A stretch of 64,000 nucleotides of DNA from Ktedonobacter sp. SOSP1-85. GTDB lineage: Bacteria; Chloroflexota; Ktedonobacteria; Ktedonobacterales; Ktedonobacteraceae. Below the pieces are notes generated by a model. It was not told the DNA's origin. It made no database searches and saw only the letters and a program-made list of their open reading frames with translations. Positions 25,717 to 34,280 of this stretch are shown one piece after another. The position numbers were made by a program, and so were the translations under genes. The stretch lies in the NCBI RefSeq assembly GCF_016587415.1, contig NZ_BNJI01000002.1, positions 1,798,001 to 1,862,000 of the forward strand. Reading direction: 5' to 3'. The stretch's first letter is position 1; each line of letters opens with the position of its first letter.

Positions 25717-26247
25717 CTATTTGGGTCGATTCCAGTGAGAGGCATCTGACTCCTCAGGCAACTGAATATCCTCCTGCACCAGCTCAGAATGTTTGTTATA
25801 CCCGCGTGGAATATCGAGCTCTTGATGATGTTGATCAACGTCAGCCTGATACTCCTTCAACACCGTGCCGATGAGATCCTTGCGACCACCAGCCAGGGCT
25901 TTGACTAAGCTGACATTGAGAAACCACCGTCGCCTGGGTTCGTTAGCCCGATTCCACTGCATGATGGCATAGATCGCGTGGCGCAGACGTTCCTTGGTCG
26001 CCCCTTGTCGCCAACGATCAAGAGGTGATCCTCTCAGACGGCGCTGCCTACAATGATGGTAGCTTTCTAATACCCACGCGCGAAAGTGTTCCTCAAATTG
26101 AGCCAGCGTGAGGGTCGCGTACCGTTCGCTCCTAACGAAGAAATCTGATGAGAGCAGACATTCCTGCTTGCTCTCATCAGTAAATGGGAACTCTGGTTTA
26201 TTGTGCCCTTCAACTTTCCTCAGTGATTTCTTCATAAAAAAACACAC
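25717..26247 (-). pseudogene. probable transposase/integrase C-terminal relic
   Basis: The frame of 176 residues contains LTLAQFEEHFRAWVLESYHH followed by RLRGSPLDRWRQGATKERLR, the layout of the region just after the DDE core in retroviral-integrase-like transposases (FEEhFxxWVLexYh...SPLdRW). The catalytic core upstream is missing, and the remaining C-terminal half is unrecognised. It may be linked to the TnsB-like relic at 11845, but I cannot show that. Confidence 0.45.
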
Positions 26248-26429
26248 TCAGAAACGCTGAGAAAGCATCACCATACACAGGAAGGGGCCTTGACCATGCG
26301 CTCCTTCCTCCTCTGCTGCTTGCCTCGTTTGGCTAGCGTACGCGCCGTCCCAAAAACCGTTGCGCCTGCTGCTTTCGCCAGTTGGTCGCAGCAGTTCCGA
26401 CACCGCTGCCAGCCGCGCCGAAAACAGGA

Positions 26430-26744
26430 TGCGCGTTTCTGCAGATGATTGGCTTTCAGCCTGGCAGGACCGATCCGCATATTCGCTATCATGCCAGCGA
26501 TGCCACAACCATTTTCGCGATGGTTCGTGAGGGGCTTGGAATCACGCTCCTACCACGTACCATGCTCCCTGAAAAGCTCGAAGGAGTTGCGGCCCTTCCA
26601 CTCGATCCACCACAACAGTTCCAGATTGGACTGGGGGTACAGTCACAAGAAGCAGCCTCTCCAGGAGCAAAGTTGTTTGTTCAAACGGCATTGACCTGGA
26701 TGCAAGAGCAACTATCACAGCTTCCTAGCGCTCTCAGAGATTAA
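26430..26744 (+). pseudogene. LysR-type regulator C-terminal relic
   Basis: About 100 residues match the end of a LysR substrate-binding domain: PHIRYHASDATTIFAMVREG, LGITLLPRTMLPEKLEGVAAL and SPGAKLFVQTALTW. The DNA-binding HTH and the first half of the sensor domain are absent, replaced upstream by unrelated sequence near a transposase relic. Non-functional. Confidence 0.75.
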
Positions 26745-26884
26745 GCATCGACCGGAAAACGGCAAGCGGTCAGATAGGCAAAGTCATGATGGAAAGCCGA
26801 GAATATACCTCTACTGCATGTAATTTATCCCGGACACACGATACCTGACCGTAAGGTCGCGACAAGCTTATCCTTGCAAAATTA

Positions 26885-27787
26885 CTACGCTTGGTTTTGG
26901 AGGAGATCGGCAATAACATGTGGCTGTTCACTGGCCATAAAATGCCCACAGCCTGCCGCTACCTGTGCGATCACATTGCGACAACCAAACTTTTTGGTTA
27001 GCTCATTGGCCGTTGGCCCCGGCTTACCGGAGCCATAGTCACCCTCGATGAGGAAGAGAGACACATCCAGCTCGTCGCGGTGAGATCTCATGAATACCCG
27101 GTTCTTTTGATATGTTCGATACAAGCCAAGCCCAGCTCGCAGTTGTTCGGGAAGTTTATAGGCGCTCGCGTAATGACGCATGTCTGCGTCTGTCATTGCC
27201 TGCTTGTCCTTTGCAAAGCGAAGGAAGAATGCTCTTTTAAAGTAGGTGTACTCACGACCACCAATAAGCCATTCAGGTAATTTGGGTAGACGGTGAAAAG
27301 TGAAGTGCCAGAGGAATGGCATCTTGACCATGAGGTCGGTGCTGGCTGTACCGGGTAGCGGGCCGTCCAATATAGCTACACCTCGCGTTTCGGACGGGTA
27401 AAGGCGAGCATACGCATACGCGATCATGCCGCCCATATCATGGCCAACAATGTAGGGATCTTTAAGAGTAAGCTGGCTGGCCAGCTCGTGAATATCATTC
27501 GCCTGTGTCTCCGCATCATAGTCGGCTCGCGTGGCTTTGGACTTTCCGATGCCCCGTAAGTCAACTGCGATAACTGTGTACCTGTTAGCAAGCAAGCACA
27601 TAACCTTGCTGAACTCGTACCAGTCTTCCGAAAATCCGTGCAGAAAAATAATCGATGGACCGCTACCGCCCGATACATAATGTACTGACGCATCACGTAA
27701 CTGTACAGTGTAGGACTTAAACGCCGCGCCGAGTACAACTTTCGCCGGATCCTTACTGTCTAGCCCAATAAAGAACGGGTCGTTCAT
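26885..27787 (-). CDS. alpha/beta hydrolase, epoxide hydrolase-like
   Basis: This is a 300-residue protein. IIFLHGFSEDWYEFSKVM carries the oxyanion HGF motif and VIAVDLRGIGKSK follows. The nucleophile elbow is YIVGHDMGGMIAYAYA, with Asp as nucleophile as in epoxide hydrolases and haloalkane dehalogenases. The cap domain contains EYTYFKRAFF, and the catalytic His is in GCGHFMASEQPHVIADLL. The start overlaps the DUF1905 gene stop by four bases (ATGA), so the two are translationally coupled. Substrate unknown. Confidence 0.88.
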   Translation of the reverse strand: MNDPFFIGLDSKDPAKVVLGAAFKSYTVQLRDASVHYVSGGSGPSIIFLHGFSEDWYEFSKVMCLLANRYTVIAVDLRGIGKSKATRADYDAETQANDIHELASQLTLKDPYIVGHDMGGMIAYAYARLYPSETRGVAILDGPLPGTASTDLMVKMPFLWHFTFHRLPKLPEWLIGGREYTYFKRAFFLRFAKDKQAMTDADMRHYASAYKLPEQLRAGLGLYRTYQKNRVFMRSHRDELDVSLFLIEGDYGSGKPGPTANELTKKFGCRNVIAQVAAGCGHFMASEQPHVIADLLQNQA

Positions 27788-28056
27788 AGTCGTTCCTCCA
27801 AGGACACTTCAATAATATCGCCTGGTCGCGCCTGCATGGCCTTGAGTCTTTTTTTGCTTACGGGTAAGAATTGTGTGCCGTCGCCCCACGGCATAAAGGC
27901 CGTCTGGAAGGCAACGCCGTTCATGGTGCCTTTGACCTTGACGGACTTGGTAGAACCAAAAAATGGAACCGATTCAGGCCACACCACACATGCCCAGCCA
28001 TCGCGATCTTCAATGGTGGCCTTAAACGTTTTATTGATAGGGGTTATCTGTCCCAT
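27784..28056 (-). CDS. DUF1905-domain protein
   Basis: This is a 90-residue beta-barrel-type protein. FKATIEDRDGWACVVWPESV, FGSTKSVKVKGTMNGVAFQT, and MPWGDGTQFLPVSKKRLKAM are the three conserved blocks of DUF1905, with a C-terminal RPGDIIEVSLE. Function unknown in the family. ATG 28056 follows AAGGAG. It is the first gene of a two-gene unit with the epoxide hydrolase-like gene. Confidence 0.85.
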   Translation of the reverse strand: MGQITPINKTFKATIEDRDGWACVVWPESVPFFGSTKSVKVKGTMNGVAFQTAFMPWGDGTQFLPVSKKRLKAMQARPGDIIEVSLEERL

Positions 28057-28322
28057 GAGTAGACTCCTTCGTTAGACTCATTGTGTTCTAAAACGGTAGC
28101 GAGCTGTTCCATCTGGCGAGCCAGCAGAGCGAGGTTATCCGCTCCTAGCTCTGGGGTAGCCGCAGTCTTTGCACTCGTGGTAGCTGATCATCGACCTTTT
28201 CAAAGCCGAGCGTGTGAACGTAAAATTGGACAAGAGCCAAGTTTTGTGAGAGAAACACTCATCTGTTCTACAGGTTGAATGAGCGAAACCGCGCCAATTT
28301 CCGGCAATGCAGAGAAAAGTAA

Positions 28323-28823
28323 TTACCAATTATTCTGAGAAATATCTTTTTTTCTCGTCTCTTGTTGGCTTGTCTGTTGTTCATCAGCCTCCAGGATGTG
28401 CGCAATCTCCTCAAGTGCGTCAGCTACCGCGTCTAATTGCTCTGGGTTGAGTTTGGTCATGATATGTCGCGCCCACTCTTCGTTGAGTGAAGAGATCGTC
28501 CTGAGCATTTCTGCTCCGTGCGGCGTCAACTCAAGCAACGGTGAACGCCGGTTTGCCGGGTTATCCTGGTAGACAACCAGACCTTCTTTTGCCAAAACGT
28601 CTGCAACACGCTGCACGCTCTGACGAGCATGGCCCATGTCCCGCGCTATCTGCGCCACCGTCTGCAGCTGATAGCCGACTCGACCAAGCACTTGCCACCT
28701 GGCGCTGCTTTGGCCGATGGATCGCGTCAGTCTATCGCCGTTGCGCAGAAGCAACCCGTTGATCCAAAAAATGCTTAACGCGAACCTGCCGAGAGGATCG
28801 TTTGGTTTTCCTGTTGACTCCAT
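28323..28823 (-). CDS. MarR family transcriptional regulator
   Basis: This is a 166-residue protein. I chose ATG 28823 although the frame continues upstream through the operator to 28859, because the palindromes would otherwise be coding. The winged helix reads TVAQIARDMGHARQSVQRVADVL with wing VVYQDNPANRRSPLLELTPHG. The last third is helical dimerisation sequence. It is on the same strand as the DUF1905/hydrolase unit, 266 bases upstream of it, and may control it. The operator at 28832-28888 suggests autoregulation. Confidence 0.88.
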   Translation of the reverse strand: MESTGKPNDPLGRFALSIFWINGLLLRNGDRLTRSIGQSSARWQVLGRVGYQLQTVAQIARDMGHARQSVQRVADVLAKEGLVVYQDNPANRRSPLLELTPHGAEMLRTISSLNEEWARHIMTKLNPEQLDAVADALEEIAHILEADEQQTSQQETRKKDISQNNW

Positions 28824-28831
28824 AGCAGTAT

Positions 28832-28888
28832 GCATACCATATTGACAGTATGCTGTCAAGAAGACAGTATGCTGTCAATATGGTATGC
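28832..28888. promoter_or_regulatory. MarR-type operator: two 14-mers inside a 17-bp inverted repeat
   Basis: GACAGTATGCTGTC occurs at 28844-28857 and again at 28863-28876 as a direct repeat; each is itself a near-palindrome (GACAG-N4-CTGTC). Around them GCATACCATATTGACAG (28832-28848) and CTGTCAATATGGTATGC (28872-28888) form a perfect 17-bp inverted repeat. The block starts nine bases upstream of the MarR start codon. Confidence 0.75.
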
Positions 28889-29017
28889 TACTGTCTTTTT
28901 CTTCACTGTGCCTGTAAAACGAATGATTTCTCTCGTGATCTGCAACAGATATTACGCTATGATGCAATACTTGAGCATGCCTGTGATATGGCTCAATATT
29001 TTTAAGTCTCGCTCTAG

Positions 29018-30568
29018 CGGTACTTTGTTGACCAGGGTCAAGCGGAGCTGTAGAGAGCAAGGCCCTGCCCCCGTTCAAGCCTTTGAAAGAGGCGTTGCAC
29101 GGCAGGAGGTGGGGGCAGTGATGACCAACCGCTCCAATAGCGCCTGAGCATGATCCAGGGCTCGAGCCATCCCCGCACGACTCGAAGGGCTGCTGGCCAG
29201 GACATCTGCGGTCGCATCCCGTGGGCCGTGGTGATTTTTTTCCCCCGTGTCTGCTGGTACGGACGAGGCACTCGTGGCGGCAGCCGTTGATGGCTCAGGC
29301 GGCTGGCTGACCACGTGGGTCGCACAGACGGTCGGATGACGGAGATGGTACCAGCAAAAGGAGAACGCGCAACAGACCAATTGCCAATGCCGGCGGATCC
29401 CTGTGTCGCTTCTCACCTGATACTGTGACCAGCCCAGGGCGTGTTTGACGTGTTTGTAGCTCTGTTCAATCCACATGCGCAACCCATAGAGCCTCATCAC
29501 TTCCTCCACCGTGGCTGGAGACCATGAGGATTCCGTTTCAGAGGATGTTGCCGAGGCAGGCAGGTTCGTTACCAGGTATGAGGTGGTGAGGTCAGGCAGT
29601 TCCTGTGGGTCGGTCGTTACCACCAGGGCCCGTTCCTTCTGATCTGGGCCAAATGGCCCCGCCACGATCTCCAGCGCCCACCAGTCTTCTTGGCTCCCAT
29701 CGCGGAAGGTCCTGGTGATATTCACCCACTTGCCCGGATGCTTGCTCCCCTCCCATCCAGCCTCGTGGGCGACATCTTGCAAGGTTCCGGCTTCTTCTTC
29801 TGGATGCCACCAGGCATGGGAAGGCTTGAGGGCCAGCACATATGGGACCTGCAGATTGGCTAAACCACTGCGAAAGCCGCGATCCTCGCCATAGAAGGAG
29901 TCGGCCACCACAGCTCGAAAAGGGAGGGCTTGGCTCACGGCTCGTTGCACCAGTTGTAGGGCAATCTTCAGCTTGGTGCGGAAGGCAGGATCCTGTTCTC
30001 CCTTGGCAAAATAGAGCGCCGGGGTGTAGGGTTCGACATCCAGCGGGTAGTAGACGCGCTCGTCGGCCCATACACTGCTGACGGAGACCACGCCATTGTC
30101 AATCTTGCCCACATTGGCCAGGTACTGCCGACTCACATGAGCCGTTTTGTGACCATCCTTGCGATCCCCTGTCTCATCAATGACCAGGACCCCGTCCTTG
30201 GTCGGTGTTGTGGTGGGATCCTCGCGCAATATGGTGAGCCGCTCGGCTTGCACCTTGCGCTCATCCCAGTCCGACTCGGAGAGAAACCATTGTAAGGCTT
30301 GCGCTCGTGGCTGGTGCGCTCCTACCAGTGGCTCCGTGTTGACCAGCCCGGTGAGGGTCTTATTTCGCTCGCTTGGCAGTAAGAGCCCCTCAAGATAGCG
30401 CCGAAACCCTTCACGCTGATTGCTCTTGCCAAAGATGGGGTCAAAGGACCTCGCATAGTCCTCCAGTGGTCCTGGAGCTGCGGCGACCTCGATGCGTCTC
30501 GTCATCTTCTTCTCTCCTCCTTCTCCCTTCATTCTACTCCCCCTTCCACCCTCGTCAACAAAGTACCG
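29018..30568 (-). mobile_element. IS701-family element
   Basis: The ends CGGTACTTTGTTGACCAGGGT and CGGTACTTTGTTGACGAGGGT (one mismatch, seen on opposite strands) enclose one large transposase gene. The four-base flanks CTAG (29014-29017) and TTAG (30569-30572) fit the YTAR target preference of IS701, though they differ by one base. Confidence 0.8.
29075..30505 (-). CDS. IS701-family transposase
   Basis: This is a 476-residue protein; ATG 30505 follows AAGGAGGAG. The DDE-type core is visible as GVLVIDETGDRKDGHKTAHV (first Asp), FRAVVADSFYGEDRGFRSGL (second Asp) and LRMWIEQSYKHVKHALGWSQ (final Glu). GLLLPSERNKTLTGLV in the N-terminal part is typical of IS701. The C-terminal 70 residues are Ser/Ala/Thr-rich and probably unstructured. 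It is full length, so this copy could be active. Confidence 0.92.
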   Translation of the reverse strand: MTRRIEVAAAPGPLEDYARSFDPIFGKSNQREGFRRYLEGLLLPSERNKTLTGLVNTEPLVGAHQPRAQALQWFLSESDWDERKVQAERLTILREDPTTTPTKDGVLVIDETGDRKDGHKTAHVSRQYLANVGKIDNGVVSVSSVWADERVYYPLDVEPYTPALYFAKGEQDPAFRTKLKIALQLVQRAVSQALPFRAVVADSFYGEDRGFRSGLANLQVPYVLALKPSHAWWHPEEEAGTLQDVAHEAGWEGSKHPGKWVNITRTFRDGSQEDWWALEIVAGPFGPDQKERALVVTTDPQELPDLTTSYLVTNLPASATSSETESSWSPATVEEVMRLYGLRMWIEQSYKHVKHALGWSQYQVRSDTGIRRHWQLVCCAFSFCWYHLRHPTVCATHVVSQPPEPSTAAATSASSVPADTGEKNHHGPRDATADVLASSPSSRAGMARALDHAQALLERLVITAPTSCRATPLSKA

Positions 30569-30604
30569 TTAGAGCAATGTACAGAAAGGTTGATTTCGTG
30601 CTCC

Positions 30605-30694
30605 GGCCGACGCTGCTAAAGCACGCGTCTACATATGAAGGTACGGGGCATCTCGCGCCTTGATATGTAGACGCGTGCTTTAGCAGCGTCGGCC
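30605..30694. repeat. 32-bp perfect inverted repeat (long hairpin)
   Basis: The 32 bases at 30605-30636 are exactly mirrored at 30663-30694; the 26-base loop begins GAAGG and ends CCTTG and so can pair further. No gene lies within. It sits 36 bases beyond the IS701 end. It is similar in form to the long hairpins at 43862, 57406 and 60095. Confidence 0.8.
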
Positions 30695-30862
30695 CCCTCC
30701 ACACGGCTTAATGCTACTGCACAACGCTGTAAGATGATGGAATGGCCTGAGAAATTGATCCTTGAAGCGGAGCAAAAATTCTCTGGGATGGGATGGTAGC
30801 TGGTGTGGGAGCAATACGGAGGCATAGAAGGGACGGAGTAGAGCGAATAAAGGGGAAATGAT

Positions 30863-30970
30863 ATGACGACGATAGAACAACTATACAAGATCATTGAGGA
30901 ACTTCAACTGATTGACCTTGGAGATGCCATAAGCTACTTGAGCAAAGAGGAAATAGGACTTCTGAATTAA
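30863..30970 (+). CDS. 35-residue hypothetical protein
   Basis: The ORF starts at ATG 30863, 9-10 bases after AAGGGGAAA. The peptide (MTTIEQLYKIIEELQLIDLG followed by DAISYLSKEEIGLLN) is helical and acidic. Its codons look normal and the ribosome site is good, but it may be the start of a truncated longer gene. Function unknown. Confidence 0.4.
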   Translation: MTTIEQLYKIIEELQLIDLGDAISYLSKEEIGLLN

Positions 30971-31085
30971 AGAGGATAAAGGCAGAAAATAGAGATAAAC
31001 GTGTATACCTCATTCTACTCAAGAAACTACTGACCTATTGAGTGATCTCCCGGAGATATTTTCTATCCGAAAAAGTGCAGGAAAA

Positions 31086-32066
31086 ATGATGCAAAACAAT
31101 CTTCTCGGCATCCATCATGTCACAGCGATTACGAGCGATGCCCAACGCAATATCGATTTCTATACTGGCTTCCTTGGATTACGGCTGATCAAAGTGACCG
31201 TCAATTTTGATGACCCCAGTGCTTATCACCTGTACTATGGAGATAGTGTGGGACACCCGGGTACGATCATAACCTTCTTTGCCTGGTCTGGAGCTCCCCG
31301 TGGGCGGCAAGGAACAGGACAGATTAACGCTACTGCTTTCGCGATTCCTCGGTCTTCTCTCGGTTATTGGATTGGTCGCTTGATCGAATATGGCATTCAG
31401 TACAAAGGACCCACCACTCGCTTTGATGAACAGGTAATCTCACTCCGTGATCCAGATGGATTGGTTGTGGAACTCGTCGCACGTCCTGATGTTCAGGAAC
31501 GCCTCGGTTGTGAGAGTCAGGCGATCCCTGCCGAACATTCTATTCGCGGTTTCTCGGGAGTCACGATCTGGGAAGATGATTATGAGCAGACGAATCATGT
31601 CTTGAGCGACATTCTAGGCTTTCGATTGATTGCTGAAAAAGAGAATGTGTTTCGCTACGAATTTGGAGCAGAGGAAAACAGAGCGAGACTCGATGTGCGT
31701 CATACCGCAGGCTTCTGGCGTGGGGAGGTTGCAGCGGGAACGGTGCACCATGTCGCACTACGTGTTGCGACGGATGAAGTCCAGCAAGCATGGCACGACA
31801 TGCTCATTGGAAACGATCTCAACGTTACATCGATACGGGATCGTAAGTATTTCCACTCCATATACTTTCCTGAACCTGGTGGTGTGCTCTTTGAGATCGC
31901 TACCGATCTCCCGGGCTTTACCATTGATGAGTCAGCTGAGCGCCTGGGAACGCAACTTCAGCTACCGTCCTGGCTCGAAGCTCAACGTTCAGAGATAGAA
32001 CTTGTATTACCACCACTCCATTGGCCATCAGCACAAGGAGAAGCGGCATGGCCAGAGAGAGATTGA
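31086..32066 (+). CDS. VOC-family ring-cleaving dioxygenase (MhqO/LinE-like)
   Basis: This is a 326-residue protein with two glyoxalase/VOC halves. The first begins GIHHVTAITSDAQRNIDFYT (metal His in HHVT), the second FSGVTIWEDDYEQTNHVL, and HHVALRVATDEVQQ plus FPEPGGVLFEIATDLPGF carry the remaining His and Glu ligands. This is the pattern of Fe(II)-dependent hydroquinone dioxygenases. The ATG pair at 31086/31089 was chosen over a TTG at 31038; the ribosome site is weak either way. No other aromatic degradation genes are adjacent. Confidence 0.85.
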   Translation: MMQNNLLGIHHVTAITSDAQRNIDFYTGFLGLRLIKVTVNFDDPSAYHLYYGDSVGHPGTIITFFAWSGAPRGRQGTGQINATAFAIPRSSLGYWIGRLIEYGIQYKGPTTRFDEQVISLRDPDGLVVELVARPDVQERLGCESQAIPAEHSIRGFSGVTIWEDDYEQTNHVLSDILGFRLIAEKENVFRYEFGAEENRARLDVRHTAGFWRGEVAAGTVHHVALRVATDEVQQAWHDMLIGNDLNVTSIRDRKYFHSIYFPEPGGVLFEIATDLPGFTIDESAERLGTQLQLPSWLEAQRSEIELVLPPLHWPSAQGEAAWPERD

Positions 32067-32082
32067 GGCGTTGGACAGAGGG

Positions 32083-32268
32083 CTAGAGTTCGCCCTGTCC
32101 GATTCCTTTGTAGCTGAGGAAGAGAATTGCGACAAGGATGAACGCAAGCAGGACACCAAGCAGGCCAATAGCAATGTTGCCAATATCTATGTTGTCGATG
32201 CCGCCCCAGATGAAGATCAGACATAGGATAGATCCCAGGACGAGCACGCGAGCGGTGCGGAGTTTCAC
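32083..32268 (-). CDS. small two-helix membrane protein
   Basis: This is a 61-residue protein. GTG 32268 is chosen because AGAGGAAG lies just upstream (ATG 32289 is an alternative). Two hydrophobic stretches, VLVLGSILCLIFIWGG and NIAIGLLGVLLAFILVAILFL, are joined by a short acidic turn (IDNIDI). No family recognised beyond a general small transmembrane protein. It converges with the VOC gene. Confidence 0.6.
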   Translation of the reverse strand: MKLRTARVLVLGSILCLIFIWGGIDNIDIGNIAIGLLGVLLAFILVAILFLSYKGIGQGEL

Positions 32269-32635
32269 AATGCTTCCTCTTCTTCTCATGCGGAAACCGA
32301 CCCTCATTCGACCGAGACACCGCTCTTGTAGCTGACGCTCGGATTAACTTTTAGGCACGCCGACATGCCGACACGCCCCTTTTTGGGCAAAAGCGTGTCA
32401 CGTTGCCATGATAGCAAAATCGACCTTCTCTTACTGTGACGCATTTCACATTTTTACATAAAAATGTTACAACTACTCCTATCTTCCTGCCGAAACCGTT
32501 CTCAGCATCTGCCACCCTTCTCTTTATACTGAAATAAGCATGATCCCTGATATGCTAAATACAAGCGTCTATATAAGGTATCTTTGTAATGCGTAGATGT
32601 TATCGTTCATTCATTTTTGAAAGAGCAATGGCGCT
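32269..32635. other. gene-free promoter region
   Basis: AT-rich from about 32440 and contains TTTTTACATAAAAATGTTAC-like runs likely to hold the MFS gene promoter. A weak hairpin (GACACGC/GCGTGTC at 32370-32399) is present. No gene seen. Confidence 0.5.
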
Positions 32636-34117
32636 ATGGAGACAATGCAGAGTAAAACTAAAGCGGTAAAGACCGATGTCCCTGCCAGGATGGATCGCCT
32701 CCCATGGAGTCGCTGGCACTGGCTCGTGGTCGTCTCGCTGGGCATCACCTGGATTCTGGATGGCCTTGAAGTCACCATCGTTGGCTCTATCGCCAGCGTG
32801 CTGAGCAAGCCTCAGACCCTTCATCTCTCGACGGTGGAGGCCTCCAGCGCTGGCACAGTCTATCTCATTGGCGCGGTCCTCGGTGCCCTGATATTTGGCC
32901 GAATGACCGATCAGCTGGGCCGCAAGAAGCTCTTTATGATTACCTTGCTGGTCTACCTGAGCGCGACCATCGCAACCGCCTTCTCCTTTAACTTCTACTG
33001 GTTCGCCGCCTGCCGCTTCATTACAGGCACGGGCATCGGTGGCGAATACGCGGCCATCAACTCGGCTATTGACGAGCTTATTCCGGCACGGGCGCGTGGC
33101 TGGACTGACCTCGTGATCAATAGCACCTGGTGGATTGGTACAGCCTTTGGCGCGGCCATGACTGGCGTACTGCTCAATCCCAATCTCTTCCCCATCAATG
33201 TAGGCTGGCGTCTCTCCTTCGCTCTGGGCGCGGTTCTGGGCCTGGCCGTCCTGCTGGTACGCCGTTACGTGCCCGAGAGTCCACGCTGGCTGATGATGCA
33301 TGGCCACTTTGAGGAGGCCAACAAGGTGGTGGCGGAGATTGAGCATGAAGTACGGAGGGAACGAGGCGGGAAGCCGCTACCTGAGCCAGAGGGCTCCATT
33401 TATATCCGCCCTCGCGGCGCGATTGGCTTCGGCGAAATTGCGAAGACGATGGTCAGGCTCTATCCCAAGCGCACAATTCTGGGCCTCTCGTTGATGGCCG
33501 CGCAGGCATTTTTCTACAATGCCATCTTCTTTACCTATGCCCTGGTGCTGACGACCTTCTTCCACCTGCCAGCCGAGAGCGTGCCACTGTATCAGATTCC
33601 CTTCGCCATCGGCAACGTGATTGGCCCCCTGACCATCGGTCGTCTGTTTGATACGATTGGGCGTCGCAAGATGATCAGCTTCACCTATATCATCTCCGGC
33701 ATACTGCTGGCAATTACCAGCTGGCTCTTCGCCCAGGGTATGCTCAACGTAGTCACGATCACCATCTGCTGGTCAATCATCTTCTTCTTTGCCTCCACTG
33801 GCTCTAGCTCGGCCTACCTGACCGTCAGCGAGGTCTTCCCCCTGGAGATGCGTGCGATGGTCATCGCCCTCTTCTACGCCATTGGAACAGGTGTTGGTGG
33901 TGCCTTCGCCCCCTTCATCTTTGGCCTACTTATCCAGACCAACCAGCCAGTCATCCTCTCCTACGGCTACTATGCGGGCGCGCTATTCATGGCGGCTGCG
34001 GGTGTTGTAGCCATCTTCTTCGGCGTCGACGCCGAGCGCAAGTCCCTGGAGAGCATCGCCAAACCCTTCTCCCAGGCCGACGACGAGGAAGGTCCCCAGA
34101 CCGCCCAGGCCAGTTAA
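32636..34117 (+). CDS. MFS transporter (sugar/aromatic acid type)
   Basis: This is a 493-residue protein with 12 predicted membrane helices. The two MFS signatures are present: FGRMTDQLGRKKLF between helices 2 and 3 and IGRLFDTIGRRKMI between helices 8 and 9. RFITGTGIGGEYAAINSAID is the helix 4 motif of the sugar porter/AAHS-like branch, and PESPRWLMMHGHFEEA follows helix 6 as in that family. ILDGLEVTIVGS in helix 1 is typical of proteins annotated as sugar or metabolite:H+ symporters. Substrate cannot be read from the sequence. A strong hairpin follows. Confidence 0.9.
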   Translation: METMQSKTKAVKTDVPARMDRLPWSRWHWLVVVSLGITWILDGLEVTIVGSIASVLSKPQTLHLSTVEASSAGTVYLIGAVLGALIFGRMTDQLGRKKLFMITLLVYLSATIATAFSFNFYWFAACRFITGTGIGGEYAAINSAIDELIPARARGWTDLVINSTWWIGTAFGAAMTGVLLNPNLFPINVGWRLSFALGAVLGLAVLLVRRYVPESPRWLMMHGHFEEANKVVAEIEHEVRRERGGKPLPEPEGSIYIRPRGAIGFGEIAKTMVRLYPKRTILGLSLMAAQAFFYNAIFFTYALVLTTFFHLPAESVPLYQIPFAIGNVIGPLTIGRLFDTIGRRKMISFTYIISGILLAITSWLFAQGMLNVVTITICWSIIFFFASTGSSSAYLTVSEVFPLEMRAMVIALFYAIGTGVGGAFAPFIFGLLIQTNQPVILSYGYYAGALFMAAAGVVAIFFGVDAERKSLESIAKPFSQADDEEGPQTAQAS

Positions 34118-34122
34118 ACTAT

Positions 34123-34178
34123 AAGAAAAGCGGATACAGTGGGCGAGACATTCACGCCCCACTGTATCCGCTTTTCTT
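34123..34178 (+). terminator. strong hairpin after the MFS gene
   Basis: AAGAAAAGCGGATACAGTGG pairs with its complement across a short loop (one bulged base near the top), beginning six bases after the stop. The right arm runs into CTTTTCTTATTATG. Confidence 0.85.
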
Positions 34179-34280
34179 ATTATGTTTTGCTTTTGAAGAA
34201 ATGCTATCGCTTACGTCTTCTATAGTGTAAAATGAAACTCTTCAATATAATTAAAAGAAGATGTAGTGAGGTCCACTTGT

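Noticed and set aside
26248..26508. 86-codon minus-strand frame with several Cys/Arg
   Set aside because: It overlaps the LysR relic and shows no zinc-ribbon spacing; probably chance.
32600..33346. 248-codon minus-strand open frame
   Set aside because: Antisense to the MFS transporter, whose motifs and membrane helices are clear.
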